Part shown: positions 24,825-32,688 of the stretch, piece after piece
How the letters are laid out: every line of letters starts with the position of its first letter
Numbering within the stretch: position 1 is the first letter of the stretch
NCBI RefSeq assembly: GCF_900109915.1
Contig: NZ_FOBU01000001.1
Span: 1,697,004 to 1,761,003, forward strand
Length of the DNA: 64,000 nt
DNA from: Luteibacter sp. UNCMF331Sha3.1
Lineage (GTDB): Bacteria > Pseudomonadota > Gammaproteobacteria > Xanthomonadales > Rhodanobacteraceae
Direction: 5' to 3'
Made by a program: the position numbers and the translations under genes
Notes under the pieces: generated by a model
Seen by the model: the letters and a program-made list of their open reading frames with translations, nothing else
Databases searched by the model: none
Told to the model about the DNA's origin: nothing

Positions 24825-25226
24825 TACGGGCTTGTAAAGCGTTCAAAAACATGGGCTTGCTGCGATGCCGCAGTATCTACCTCAGGTGTGCATACCACTT
24901 GATCCCATCGGGTGAAAATGGGTGTGGAGTCAGTGATTTGAGTGGTATGGCGCCGCGTGCTGCGGCGCAACGAACGACGTGCACATCGCCTTCACCCAGT
25001 TAAATAGCTGTCACGACTAGCACCACGTAACGGGCGTTACATGCGAGCACAAACCGCATTGCCCATAGCAGAACGGCCGCAGGAAATAATGAGAATCCTG
25101 GACGGCTTCTAAAAGTGCCGGTGGCGTCACGTCTTGCATCAGCGACGCTCGTCCTTGTCGACCTGACTGCTTATGGTCTCGCTCCCCTTCGCAGTTCGAA
25201 GGGTCACTGGATGAAGCGAGGCAGTT
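24825..25226. other. Gene-free, AT-richer region between the lacI gene and the 25227 gene
   Basis: About 400 bases with visibly lower GC content than the surroundings. It contains two clean hairpins: GCGCCGC/GCGGCGC at 24950-24968, and CCCTTCG/CGAAGGG at 25185-25203, the latter ending 23 bases before the 25227 start. I see no credible ORF; a 93-codon leftward frame (25017-25298) is Cys-rich, lacks a good start and overlaps the real gene. It must hold two divergent promoters, but no hexamer pair is convincing. Confidence 0.5.
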
Positions 25227-25895
25227 ATGCAGAAGGACGTTATGCAGGAAACCCAAAAGCCAGCGTGGCACGAGACACTCGACGCGGCATTCACTCATGC
25301 GAGGCAGGCGACATTGAGGTCGCTGTTCCTGATAGCCGCACTACAGCCAGATCTGGCATGGGCAGAGGGGCACGTGGAAGTTGTCATCCGGGAGACGACG
25401 CGGCCGCCGGAAAACGACAAGGTGCGAATCGACGTCACGTTCCTCAACATGGGCGATCAACCGGTCTTTCTCCACAAGCCGTCAACGCCGTTCGGTCGAA
25501 ACGACGATGCGCTCCCGGGCGATCAGTTCGTCGTCACCGATGCGACGGGTCGTCGCATGCCCTACGTCGGTTCGGGACCGGGCTACTGGGGCCCGACCCG
25601 ACTCTCGCACTTCGTCAAGATCATGCCGGGACAATCGGCACACAAGGAGGTCGATCTCAGCGCGTCGTACATGCTCGACAGAAAGGGCGACTATAGAGTC
25701 CGGTTCGTCGCACGCCTGAGCCAGCAGCCCGACCCCGACCCCGACGTGAGCACGCCCGAGGAACGAGAGGCGTTCGTACCCGTCGCGCAACGAGACGTCA
25801 CCAGCAACGAACTCCTGCTGCACGTGTCCGCGGAGCGGAGCGATCAGGAGACCGTCATGGATCGTCGCACGCAGTCCGCATCGGACGCGCTCTGA
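25227..25895 (+). CDS. Stand-alone N-terminal domain of an M35-type protease (no catalytic domain)
   Basis: A 222-residue protein. Residues about 50-160 match the beta-sandwich that precedes the catalytic domain of M35 (deuterolysin-like) proteases: VTFLNMGDQPVFLHKPSTPF, then a G-R-R-M-P-Y-V-G stretch, IMPGQSAHKEVDLSASYML and GDYRVRFVARL. No HExxH zinc motif or downstream catalytic region exists; the gene ends in a charged tail. The N-terminus has a hydrophobic segment (LRSLFLIAALQPDLAWA) that could be a late signal peptide. ATG 25227 (GAGG, 5 bases) and ATG 25242 (AAGGA, 4 bases) are both possible. It may be a decayed protease, an inhibitor-like domain, or an independent binding protein. Confidence 0.65.
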   Translation: MQKDVMQETQKPAWHETLDAAFTHARQATLRSLFLIAALQPDLAWAEGHVEVVIRETTRPPENDKVRIDVTFLNMGDQPVFLHKPSTPFGRNDDALPGDQFVVTDATGRRMPYVGSGPGYWGPTRLSHFVKIMPGQSAHKEVDLSASYMLDRKGDYRVRFVARLSQQPDPDPDVSTPEEREAFVPVAQRDVTSNELLLHVSAERSDQETVMDRRTQSASDAL

Positions 25896-25924
25896 CCGAG
25901 GTCAGGAGAACGGCCACCCGGCCT

Positions 25925-27526
25925 TCAGGCCTTCTGGAGTTCGCGCTGCCCAGTCGTCGCCGTAACAGGGCGTGAGGACCAGACGCTGCACGGATCGCCG
26001 TCGATGGCGCGGCGTCGCGTCGCGACGCCCAGCCACGCGAAACCGACGCCCATGGCGATGGCGACGACGTCGAGACCCAGCACCGCGTAACGGCCTTCGG
26101 CCAACGTGCGCATCAGGCGATCGGCATGGATCGTGGCATCGAGCACGCCGACCGCGACGCTGGCGACGGCGGTGGCGAAAAGGAGGTCGACCGCGGCCCT
26201 CGCCGGACGTCGCCAGACCGTCCAGAGGATCGCTGCGGCGAACGCCGTGAAGCACACCGGTTGCACCACCGCGGTCGGCTCGAGGCCGAAGAACGGTGCG
26301 AACAGATTGCCGAGGAAGGTCATCGAAATCGCGAAGCACGAGCCGATGCAGACACCGACGGTCGCCGTCGCCATCGCGCGCACCTTCATCGGCTGCTCGG
26401 CGCTGCGCCGTTTGCGTCGCGTCTCGATGTAGAGGAGGTTGCCCGAGTAGAAGAGGAACGCCCCGGCGAGGCCCAGCAGGAAATAGAGCCAGCGTAACGA
26501 CAGGCCGCCGAACGTGCCGAAGTGCAGACCGAAGATCGCGGAGTACGTCGCATGATTCGCATCGCGCGTTCCCGTCAGCTGCACGTTGAGCACGCGGCCA
26601 TCGATCGCGTCGAGCGCGACCGCACCGTATTCGCCGAGCGTCTTCGTCGACGTGCCGCGTACTTCCGCCGTCGCACCCTGCTGACCGTAGTGCACGTAAC
26701 GCATGTAGTCGGGTTCGAACGTGCTGGCGCCGGCGGCGAGCGCCGCCTGTCGCGCGCGCGCGCCGAGTTCGGCAGGCGACAGCATCTGCGCCGTGCCGCC
26801 GTTGCCGTGCGTCTCCGGCAGTGCGCTGGTCATGCGCTCGAAGGCGGTCATCAGCTTGCCGTCGAACGCCACCGTGTTGAACGCCACGAGCATCACCAGC
26901 GTCAGGCAGAGCAATGCGCCGGTGATCGCGAAGACGATGTGGAAGGGCAGGCTGAGGATGCCAATGACGTTGTGCGCGTCCTGCCACAGGCGTTTGAGGT
27001 TGTGTCCGGGGCGCAGCGCGAACAGCTCGCGCACGAGGTTCGGCAGGTGGATCAGCAGGCCGGTCAGCAAGGCCAGGCCATAGATCACGCTGACGATGCC
27101 CATCAGGTAGATGCCGACCACGGGAATGCCGAGGTCGTAGTGCAGTTCGTAGACGAAGTCCGCGAGCCCGTGCTCGTGGTCTTCCGAATCGTGCGGCGCG
27201 CTGTCGTCGAGCGCCTGGGTCTTCCAGTCGCCGTTCTTTTCCATCCAGTACGCCGCGACTTCGTGGGACGGATGGTCGGCGGGATACACCACGCCGATCT
27301 GTTCGGCCGCCGCGGGATGCTTCGCGACGATGTCGGCGAGCATGAGGTGGGCGCGGTCCATCGTGTCGGCGCGTGCGACCTCGGCCTCGGGCAAGGCCCA
27401 GGTGTCGATCTCTTCGTGGAACATCGTCAGCGCGCCCGCGTAGAACGCGATGAACAGCGCGAAGCCGGCGAGCAGCCCCGTCCAGGTATGCACGGTGGTA
27501 AACGTGCGGATCGTCGCAGCTTTCAT
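25925..27526 (-). CDS. PepSY-domain integral membrane protein (iron-uptake-associated)
   Basis: A 533-residue inner-membrane protein of the PepSY-associated TM family. The first helix (about 9-33, VHTWTGLLAGFALFIAFYAGALTMF) is preceded by T-V-H, the signature of this group. A periplasmic PepSY-like segment (about 50-130) follows, then further helices with conserved histidines (HYDLGI, WQDAHNVIGILSLPFHI) likely to bind haem or metal, and four more helices in the last 180 residues. Relatives such as FpvG/FoxB-type proteins reduce ferric siderophores. It is the third gene of an operon behind a Fur-box-like site, four bases after the previous stop. Confidence 0.85.
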   Translation of the reverse strand: MKAATIRTFTTVHTWTGLLAGFALFIAFYAGALTMFHEEIDTWALPEAEVARADTMDRAHLMLADIVAKHPAAAEQIGVVYPADHPSHEVAAYWMEKNGDWKTQALDDSAPHDSEDHEHGLADFVYELHYDLGIPVVGIYLMGIVSVIYGLALLTGLLIHLPNLVRELFALRPGHNLKRLWQDAHNVIGILSLPFHIVFAITGALLCLTLVMLVAFNTVAFDGKLMTAFERMTSALPETHGNGGTAQMLSPAELGARARQAALAAGASTFEPDYMRYVHYGQQGATAEVRGTSTKTLGEYGAVALDAIDGRVLNVQLTGTRDANHATYSAIFGLHFGTFGGLSLRWLYFLLGLAGAFLFYSGNLLYIETRRKRRSAEQPMKVRAMATATVGVCIGSCFAISMTFLGNLFAPFFGLEPTAVVQPVCFTAFAAAILWTVWRRPARAAVDLLFATAVASVAVGVLDATIHADRLMRTLAEGRYAVLGLDVVAIAMGVGFAWLGVATRRRAIDGDPCSVWSSRPVTATTGQRELQKA

Positions 27527-27529
27527 CGA

Positions 27530-27793
27530 TCAGAGTCCGGGCAGCGTGTGCTTGGCGACGAAGAGCGCGCCGAAAGCGGCGACGTTGGCCACGGCGAGCC
27601 ACGCCCACGCACGCATGCCGCTGCGAAATAGGAACGTCGCCGCCATGATGCCGATCCATAACGGGAAGAAGACCACCATCATCGGGATGACGACCGACTC
27701 GCTGGAATGCGGCCATACCCAGATCGCGACGGAGACGATCGCCATCGACAGCGGCAGACCGAGCAGGATGCCGGCGAAGGTACGGGCGAGCAT
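27530..27793 (-). CDS. DUF3649-type small membrane protein
   Basis: An 87-residue protein with three predicted helices (LARTFAGILLGLPLSMAIV, VVIPMMVVFFPLWIGIMAA, RAWAWLAVANVAAFGALFVA). It resembles DUF3649 proteins, which sit beside siderophore-receptor and PepSY genes. ATG 27793 overlaps the stop of the preceding gene (ATGA), fixing the start; the longer frame from 27832 lies within that gene. It is followed four bases later by the PepSY gene. Confidence 0.75.
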   Translation of the reverse strand: MLARTFAGILLGLPLSMAIVSVAIWVWPHSSESVVIPMMVVFFPLWIGIMAATFLFRSGMRAWAWLAVANVAAFGALFVAKHTLPGL

Positions 27794-28062
27794 CAGCGCG
27801 GCTTCCGGGCGGCGGCAGGGCGAAGCAGCCACGTGAGATACGGCAGCGCGACCGCGGCGAGCATGAGCGCGGTGAGCGCGGCGAAGATGCCGGGCAGGGA
27901 GGTTTCACCGCCGATCCAGGCGGCGAGCGCGCCGGCGCCGGTGGCCCACGCCGCGACCTTCGCCCGGCCCCCCAGCGGATGCGCACGCAGGCGCTGATTG
28001 GGCGAGCACAGGTACGCGAGGGACATGGCGACCACCGCCAGCAGGCAACCAAGAACGTTCAT
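27793..28062 (-). CDS. DUF3325-type small membrane protein
   Basis: An 89-residue protein with three helices and the C-S-P-N-Q-R-L-R loop seen after the first helix in DUF3325 proteins. It is the first gene of a three-gene operon with DUF3649 and PepSY. ATG 28062 (MNVLGCLL) is chosen; the longer in-frame GTG at 28101 would overlap the Fur-box-like site and is probably untranslated. Function unknown; the genetic link with iron uptake is established for the family. Confidence 0.7.
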   Translation of the reverse strand: MNVLGCLLAVVAMSLAYLCSPNQRLRAHPLGGRAKVAAWATGAGALAAWIGGETSLPGIFAALTALMLAAVALPYLTWLLRPAAARKPR

Positions 28063-28081
28063 CGGGATGCTCGGATCGAAT

Positions 28082-28098
28082 TGATAATCAGTATCATT
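28082..28098. promoter_or_regulatory. Fur-box-like operator of the DUF3325-DUF3649-PepSY operon
   Basis: TGATAATCAGTATCATT is an imperfect palindrome. Its inner GATAATCAGTATC differs from the corresponding 13 bases of the E. coli Fur consensus at one position. It lies 20-36 bases before the first gene of the operon, a typical repression site for ferric-uptake regulator. Confidence 0.75.
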
Positions 28099-28404
28099 CA
28101 CTCGCGCCGCACCTGCAACGTGCGGCCCGTAGCCATCGCGCTGCGTCTGAACCGATGCCCGGAGATCGTCGCGGCCAAGGGCCGCCGGCTGAGATCTGCC
28201 CCAGTGGTCCGGTCAGAAACTGACCAATCCGGTGTGGCTGCTCAAGTTTTGACCAACCCGTCCGCTAACTGAACATGGGGGTTTGGTAAAACTAGCGTTA
28301 ACCTGCGCCGTTAAATTAGAATTAACACCCCAACGATCATCGCGATGCGGCGTCTCGCTGCGCGGTGCGACAGGAAAAGCCGATAACTTATTGATGTAAC
28401 TGCC
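28099..28404. other. Intergenic region with possible insertion-sequence remnant
   Basis: About 300 bases without a credible ORF. It contains GGTCAGAAACTGACC (28211-28225, a 6-bp stem with AAA loop) and, 30 bases on, a related TTTTGACCAACC. Repeated TGACC/GGTCA motifs of this kind occur at the ends of IS21-family elements, so it could be a degenerate terminus. From 28290 the sequence becomes AT-rich (around TTAAATTAGAATTAAC) and probably carries the promoter of the 28405 gene. Confidence 0.4.
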
Positions 28405-28839
28405 ATGTTGACCTCCGCCCTCATCGTCACGACCCTCGTTGCCTTCGCTCTCGCGGCGGTGTCGGTCCGACGCATTCCCGAGGGTCAGGTCTACAGCGTG
28501 CGTCGTCTCGGCCGCTCGCCCGCCCTGCTCGGCGCCGGCACGCATGTCGTGCTTCCGATGATCGACCGCGTCGCCCACAAGATCGACCTCGGCGGCCAGG
28601 TGCTTCGTTTCGACGGCGGCACCGTGTACTGGCAGGTGCTCGAGCCCGAAGTGGCCGACGAAGTCATCGACGAGGCTCCGGACCTCATCCGCACGAACGT
28701 GGTCGCCGCCCTGCGCGACGCCAGCACGGCCCACCAGGCCGATCGCCGCGCCGTCGGTACCCAGCTCAAGCACACCGTCAACGGCTCGCTCCGCGCCCGC
28801 GGCATGCTGGTGACCCGCGTCGAGCTCGACGCCGCCTGA
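28405..28839 (+). CDS. Mini SPFH/Band 7-like membrane protein
   Basis: A 144-residue protein. One N-terminal helix (SALIVTTLVAFALAAVSV) is followed by the start of an SPFH (stomatin/prohibitin) domain: RIPEGQVYSVRRLGRSPALLGAGTHVVLPMIDRVAHKIDLGG. The protein ends shortly after a segment matching the 'vyyrV.dp..a' strand region, so the usual C-terminal half and coiled coil of SPFH proteins are missing. No frameshift is seen: the next 70 bases lead straight to rsmG. No Shine-Dalgarno precedes the ATG. The role is unknown; it may be a membrane-organising fragment or a decayed gene. Confidence 0.75.
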   Translation: MLTSALIVTTLVAFALAAVSVRRIPEGQVYSVRRLGRSPALLGAGTHVVLPMIDRVAHKIDLGGQVLRFDGGTVYWQVLEPEVADEVIDEAPDLIRTNVVAALRDASTAHQADRRAVGTQLKHTVNGSLRARGMLVTRVELDAA

Positions 28840-28907
28840 TCGCTTCCGCTGGCGCCATCGCGCCGGCGCTTCCATACTTTGCGACCCCCGCCCTCTCCAG
28901 GTGCCGC

Positions 28908-29549
28908 ATGACCGCGCGCGACGTTCTGCAAGCCCAACTCGAACGCGGCATCGCCAGCCTCGACGTCTCGCTGCCCGCGGGCGCGGTCGAGCGCCTGCTC
29001 GACTACCGCGAACTCCTGGAGCGCTGGAACTCGGCGTATAACCTCACGGCCATCCGCAACGACGAAGAGCAGGTCGCCCGGCATCTGATCGACTCGCTAG
29101 CCATCCTGCCGTTCGTCCATGGGCGCAGCGTCGCCGATCTCGGCACGGGCCCCGGCCTTCCTGGCATTCCGCTGGCGATCGCCGAGCCGGCACGCGAAGT
29201 GCTCATGGTCGATTCGAACGGCAAGAAGGTCCGCTTCCTCCGCGAGGCCATCCGCTCGCTCAAGCTGGTCAACGGACGTGCGCTGCAGAGCCGGGTCGAG
29301 GATGTCGAAGGCACGTTCGAGTGCGTGACCGCACGCGCTTTCGCGACACTGGCCGACATGCTGAACTGGGGCGGGCACCTGCTCGCTCCCAACGGCACCT
29401 GGCTGGCGATGAAGGGCAAGCACCCGGCCGACGAACTCGACGGCGTCCCCGAGGGTTTCCGGGTGGAGGCCATCCACGTGCTCAGGGTCCCGGGCGTCGA
29501 AGGCGAGCGACATCTCGTCGTCATCCGCCGCGGGTCCGGCGCGCCGTAG
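28908..29549 (+). CDS. rsmG: 16S rRNA (guanine-527-N7)-methyltransferase RsmG
   Basis: A 213-residue class I methyltransferase. The family signature W-N-x-x-Y-N-L-T-A-I-R (near 43-53), the SAM-binding VADLGTGPGLPGIPLAI (about 75-91) and VTARAF (about 143) are all present. The enzyme methylates G527 of 16S rRNA using S-adenosylmethionine; its loss gives low-level streptomycin resistance. It is followed by parA and parB, the classical order near chromosome origins. Confidence 0.96.
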   Translation: MTARDVLQAQLERGIASLDVSLPAGAVERLLDYRELLERWNSAYNLTAIRNDEEQVARHLIDSLAILPFVHGRSVADLGTGPGLPGIPLAIAEPAREVLMVDSNGKKVRFLREAIRSLKLVNGRALQSRVEDVEGTFECVTARAFATLADMLNWGGHLLAPNGTWLAMKGKHPADELDGVPEGFRVEAIHVLRVPGVEGERHLVVIRRGSGAP

Positions 29550-29613
29550 GCCGCATCCGGCTTCGGGATGCTACGCTAACGCCCTTTCCGCGCACGGCAG
29601 CTACCGGTACCCC

Positions 29614-30438
29614 ATGGCCCGCATCCTCGCAGTCGCCAACCAGAAGGGCGGCGTCGGCAAGACCACCACCTCCGTCAACCTCGCCGCGGCCCTCGCCGCC
29701 GCGAAGCGACGCGTGCTGCTCGTCGACTTCGATCCGCAGGGCAACGCCACGATGGCGTCGGGCGTGGACAAGTACAACACCAAGCCGAACGGCTGCGAGG
29801 TGCTGCTCGACGAGGCCTCGATCGCCGACGTGCTCGTGCGTACCGAGGCCGGCTACGACCTGCTGCCGGGCAACGGCGACCTGACCGCCGCCGAGCTGAA
29901 GCTCATGGACCAGATGGCCCGCGAGCAGCGCCTGAAGGAACAGCTCGCCCGCGTGTCGGATCGCTACGACACCATCCTGATCGACTGCCCGCCGTCGCTG
30001 CACCTGCTGACACTCAACGCGCTGACGGCCGCCGATGGCGTGCTGATTCCGGTGCAGTGCGAGTACTTCGCGCTCGAAGGCCTGTCGAGCCTGCTCGACA
30101 CCATCGAAGCGGTGCGCCAGCGGCTCAACCCGAAGCTGGAAGTCGAAGGCCTGCTGCGTACCATGTACGACGTGCGCAACAACCTCGGCAACGAGGTGTC
30201 GGCGCAGCTCACCCAGCATTTCGGCGAGAAGGTGCTGCGCTCGATCATTCCGCGCAACGTCCGCCTCGCGGAAGCGCCGAGTCACGGGCAGCCCATCCAT
30301 CTCTACGACCGCGGCTCGCGCGGCGCCATCGCCTATATCGGCCTCGCCGGCGAGATCATCCGCCGCGAGCGCGCGTCGACGGCGCAGGGCGCGGGCGACG
30401 CGACCGACATCGACGAAGCCGCGCCGACGGCCTCTTAA
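29614..30438 (+). CDS. parA: Chromosome-partitioning ATPase ParA (Soj)
   Basis: A 274-residue deviant Walker ATPase. The Walker A KGGVGKTTTSVNLA lies at about residues 10-23 and the Walker A' VDFDPQGNAT at about 39-48; the Walker B-like IDCPPSL is near 127. It segregates the replication origin by binding DNA non-specifically in its ATP form and releasing it on contact with ParB. It is followed nine bases later by parB. The presence of rsmG upstream supports a location near the origin of replication. Confidence 0.96.
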   Translation: MARILAVANQKGGVGKTTTSVNLAAALAAAKRRVLLVDFDPQGNATMASGVDKYNTKPNGCEVLLDEASIADVLVRTEAGYDLLPGNGDLTAAELKLMDQMAREQRLKEQLARVSDRYDTILIDCPPSLHLLTLNALTAADGVLIPVQCEYFALEGLSSLLDTIEAVRQRLNPKLEVEGLLRTMYDVRNNLGNEVSAQLTQHFGEKVLRSIIPRNVRLAEAPSHGQPIHLYDRGSRGAIAYIGLAGEIIRRERASTAQGAGDATDIDEAAPTAS

Positions 30439-30447
30439 GGAATATCC

Positions 30448-31320
30448 ATGGCAGCAGCGAAAAAACGCGGACTTGGCCGGGGCCTGGATGCCCTGCTCGG
30501 TGGCGGTGCGGGCCCGGATGCCGCGCCTTCCATCGTCGAGCAGGAAGGCGAGCTGCGCACGCTGCCGATCCATCACATCCAGGCGGGCAAGTACCAGCCG
30601 CGCCGCCACTGGAACGACGAAGCGCTCGACGAGCTGGCGGCGTCGATCAGGGCGCAGGGCCTGATCCAGCCCGTCGTCGTCCGCGCCATCGGCAAGAACA
30701 GCTACGAGCTCATCGCCGGCGAGCGCCGCTGGCGCGCTGCCCAGCGCGCCTCGATGAGCGAGATCCCGGCCCTGGTCAAGGACGTGCCCGAACAGTCCGT
30801 GCTCGCCATGGCGCTGATCGAGAACATCCAGCGCCAGGAGCTCACGCCGCTCGAAGAAGCCCAGGCGTTGCACCGCCTGATCGAGGAGTTCGACCTGACG
30901 CACCAGCAGGCCGCCGACGCGGTTGGCCGGTCGCGCGCCGCGGTATCCAACCTGCTTCGCCTGATGGACCTGCCGGCGTCGATCAAGCAGCTGCTCGACG
31001 AAAGCAAGCTGGAAATGGGCCACGCGCGCGCCCTGCTCACGCTGCCCGCCACCATCGCCGAACCGCTGGCGCTGGAAGCGGCGCGTAACGGCTGGACGGT
31101 GCGCGAACTCGAGGAAGCGGCCCGCAAGGCCCAGCTCGAACCGAAGGGCAAGGCGAAGGCGCCGGCCGCCGACCCGAACATCGTCAACCTCGAGCGCGAA
31201 CTCGCCGAGCGCTTCGCCACGCGCGTGGAAGTGGCGCACGGCCGCGGCGGCAAGGGCAAGCTCGTCATCCACTATCACAGCCTCGACGAGCTGGATGGCA
31301 TCCTTTCCAAGGTCCGCTGA
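30448..31320 (+). CDS. parB: Chromosome-partitioning protein ParB (Spo0J, CTP-dependent clamp)
   Basis: A 290-residue protein with the N-terminal ParA-activating KKRGLGRGLDALLG, the CTP-binding motifs (QPVVVR and GERRWRAAQ), a central helix-turn-helix (about 130-190: LTHQQAADAVGRSRAAVSNLL) and a C-terminal dimerisation domain. It loads at parS sites and spreads as a sliding clamp. An AAGGAA ribosome-binding site precedes the ATG. I found no parS sequence in the window. Confidence 0.96.
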   Translation: MAAAKKRGLGRGLDALLGGGAGPDAAPSIVEQEGELRTLPIHHIQAGKYQPRRHWNDEALDELAASIRAQGLIQPVVVRAIGKNSYELIAGERRWRAAQRASMSEIPALVKDVPEQSVLAMALIENIQRQELTPLEEAQALHRLIEEFDLTHQQAADAVGRSRAAVSNLLRLMDLPASIKQLLDESKLEMGHARALLTLPATIAEPLALEAARNGWTVRELEEAARKAQLEPKGKAKAPAADPNIVNLERELAERFATRVEVAHGRGGKGKLVIHYHSLDELDGILSKVR

Positions 31321-31343
31321 GCGGAACCTGTAAGGAATCGAAG

Positions 31344-31877
31344 ATGGCGCCGGTCGTTAAGGGTGTGAATCCCAAGCAGCGCCAGTACGAAGCCATGGTG
31401 CGCGCCCTGTCGGCCGACCTCTATCGGTACGCCTTCTGGTTGTCGCGCTCCGAGACCGTCGCCCAGGACCTGGTCCAGGAGACGTTCCTGCGTGCGTGGA
31501 AGAACCTCGACGCCCTCCGCGACGCCGAATCGGCCAAGCCGTGGCTGTTCACCATTCTGCGCCGCGAGAACGCCCGCCTCTACGAGCGCAAGCGATTCGA
31601 TACCGTGGAGCTCGACGACTCCGTGGTCGAGGACACCGCCTTCGCCAGCCCCGAGCGCAGCGGCGACGCCGCGCAGGTGCGCGAGGCGATCCTGAAGCTG
31701 CCCGAGAAATACCGCGACCCGCTGGCCATGCAGGTGCTGGGTGGCATGACCGGCGACGAGATCGCCGAACGCACGGGCCAGCAGCCGGGCGCGGTGACGA
31801 CCCAGCTGTTTCGCGCCCGACAACGACTGAAAGACCTTCTCGGCGGACGCGCCCTGGCCGAGGGGAGCCGGAAATGA
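31344..31877 (+). CDS. ECF-subfamily RNA polymerase sigma factor
   Basis: A 177-residue sigma70 of group 4. Region 2 (about 20-85: LYRYAFWLSRSETVAQDLVQETFLRAWKNL, followed by the -10 recognition helix) and region 4 (about 110-165: LPEKYRDPLAMQVLGGMTGDEIAERTGQQPGAVTTQLFRARQRLK) are both complete. It lies 23 bases after parB with an AAGGAA ribosome-binding site, and its stop codon overlaps the start of the DUF3379-type gene (ATGA). That gene is therefore the likely cognate regulator or anti-sigma factor. Confidence 0.9.
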   Translation: MAPVVKGVNPKQRQYEAMVRALSADLYRYAFWLSRSETVAQDLVQETFLRAWKNLDALRDAESAKPWLFTILRRENARLYERKRFDTVELDDSVVEDTAFASPERSGDAAQVREAILKLPEKYRDPLAMQVLGGMTGDEIAERTGQQPGAVTTQLFRARQRLKDLLGGRALAEGSRK

Positions 31878-32608
31878 ACTGCCTCGACTTCCGCCGCCGT
31901 ATCGGCGCCGAACCCCGCTCGCGGGACCCGGAGCTCATCGCCCATCGCGACACCTGCAAGGACGGATGCGCCGCGTTCTGGCAGCGCGCCCAGCGTTTCG
32001 AAGACGACCTCGAAGCCGCCATGGCCGTGCCCGTGCCCGACGGGCTGGCCGATCGCATCCTGCTGGCGCAGGCCACCGGCGAGCGTCGGGGCCAGGTGGT
32101 GCGGCGTCGGGTCTGGATGGCCATGGCCGCCTCCCTGCTGATCGCCTTCATGGGCGCCGGCATGTTCTGGCGCCACGCCGACCTGAATTCGTTGCCCGCC
32201 CTCGCCGTGGCGCACATGCCGGGCGAGCTCGACGCGCTGAATCTCACACGCCCGATGACGGACGCCCAGGTGGAGGCCGGCTTCCTCGGCCGCTCGGCGA
32301 CGCTGAAAGGCCCGGCACCCGGCGGCGTCACCTACGTGCACGACTGCATGGTGGGCACGCATGCCGCCGTCCACCTCGTCACGCGCATGAACGACGAGCC
32401 CGTGGTGGCGCTCTACATGCCGGGCACCATGAGCGAGGCGACGATCGATTTCCATCGCGACGGCTGGGACGGCCGGCAGATCGCGCTCAGTGGCGGCACG
32501 CTCGTGGTGCTGGCGCAGGGTGCGAGCCGACAGACGATGGACGCCGTCGCACGCGGCTGGCGCGATGCGATCGAAGGCTCCGGAGCGCCCGTCGTCGGGC
32601 GGATCTGA
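31874..32608 (+). CDS. DUF3379-type membrane protein, putative anti-sigma factor
   Basis: A 244-residue protein. The N-terminal cytoplasmic part (MNCLDFRRRIGAEPRS, HRDTCKDGCAAFW) resembles a short zinc-type anti-sigma domain with Cys and His residues. One transmembrane helix follows (about 80-97, VWMAMAASLLIAFMGAGMF), then a periplasmic domain rich in short beta strands (VTYVHDCMVGTHAAVHLV and others). Its coupling to the sigma factor gene suggests it sequesters the sigma factor at the membrane. The sensed signal is unknown. Confidence 0.75.
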   Translation: MNCLDFRRRIGAEPRSRDPELIAHRDTCKDGCAAFWQRAQRFEDDLEAAMAVPVPDGLADRILLAQATGERRGQVVRRRVWMAMAASLLIAFMGAGMFWRHADLNSLPALAVAHMPGELDALNLTRPMTDAQVEAGFLGRSATLKGPAPGGVTYVHDCMVGTHAAVHLVTRMNDEPVVALYMPGTMSEATIDFHRDGWDGRQIALSGGTLVVLAQGASRQTMDAVARGWRDAIEGSGAPVVGRI

Positions 32609-32688
32609 ACGGTCGTTGAGACCGCCGCCCCATCCGGCGGTCGATGGGCGATAATGCGGCCCCCGACCCAGCCGCACCCGGAACCGAG

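Noticed and set aside
25017-25298. A 93-codon Cys-rich minus-strand ORF before the M35-like gene
   Set aside because: It lacks a ribosome-binding site, has an implausible composition and overlaps the start of the plus-strand gene.
28840-31343. parS centromere sites near parAB
   Set aside because: I found no 16-bp TGTTtCACGTGaAACA-like palindrome; parS may lie outside the window.
32644-32688. Upstream ATG for the GT2 glycosyltransferase
   Set aside because: GATAAT at 32648-32653, inside the extra segment, looks like the -10 box, and the family starts at MTELAVVVP.
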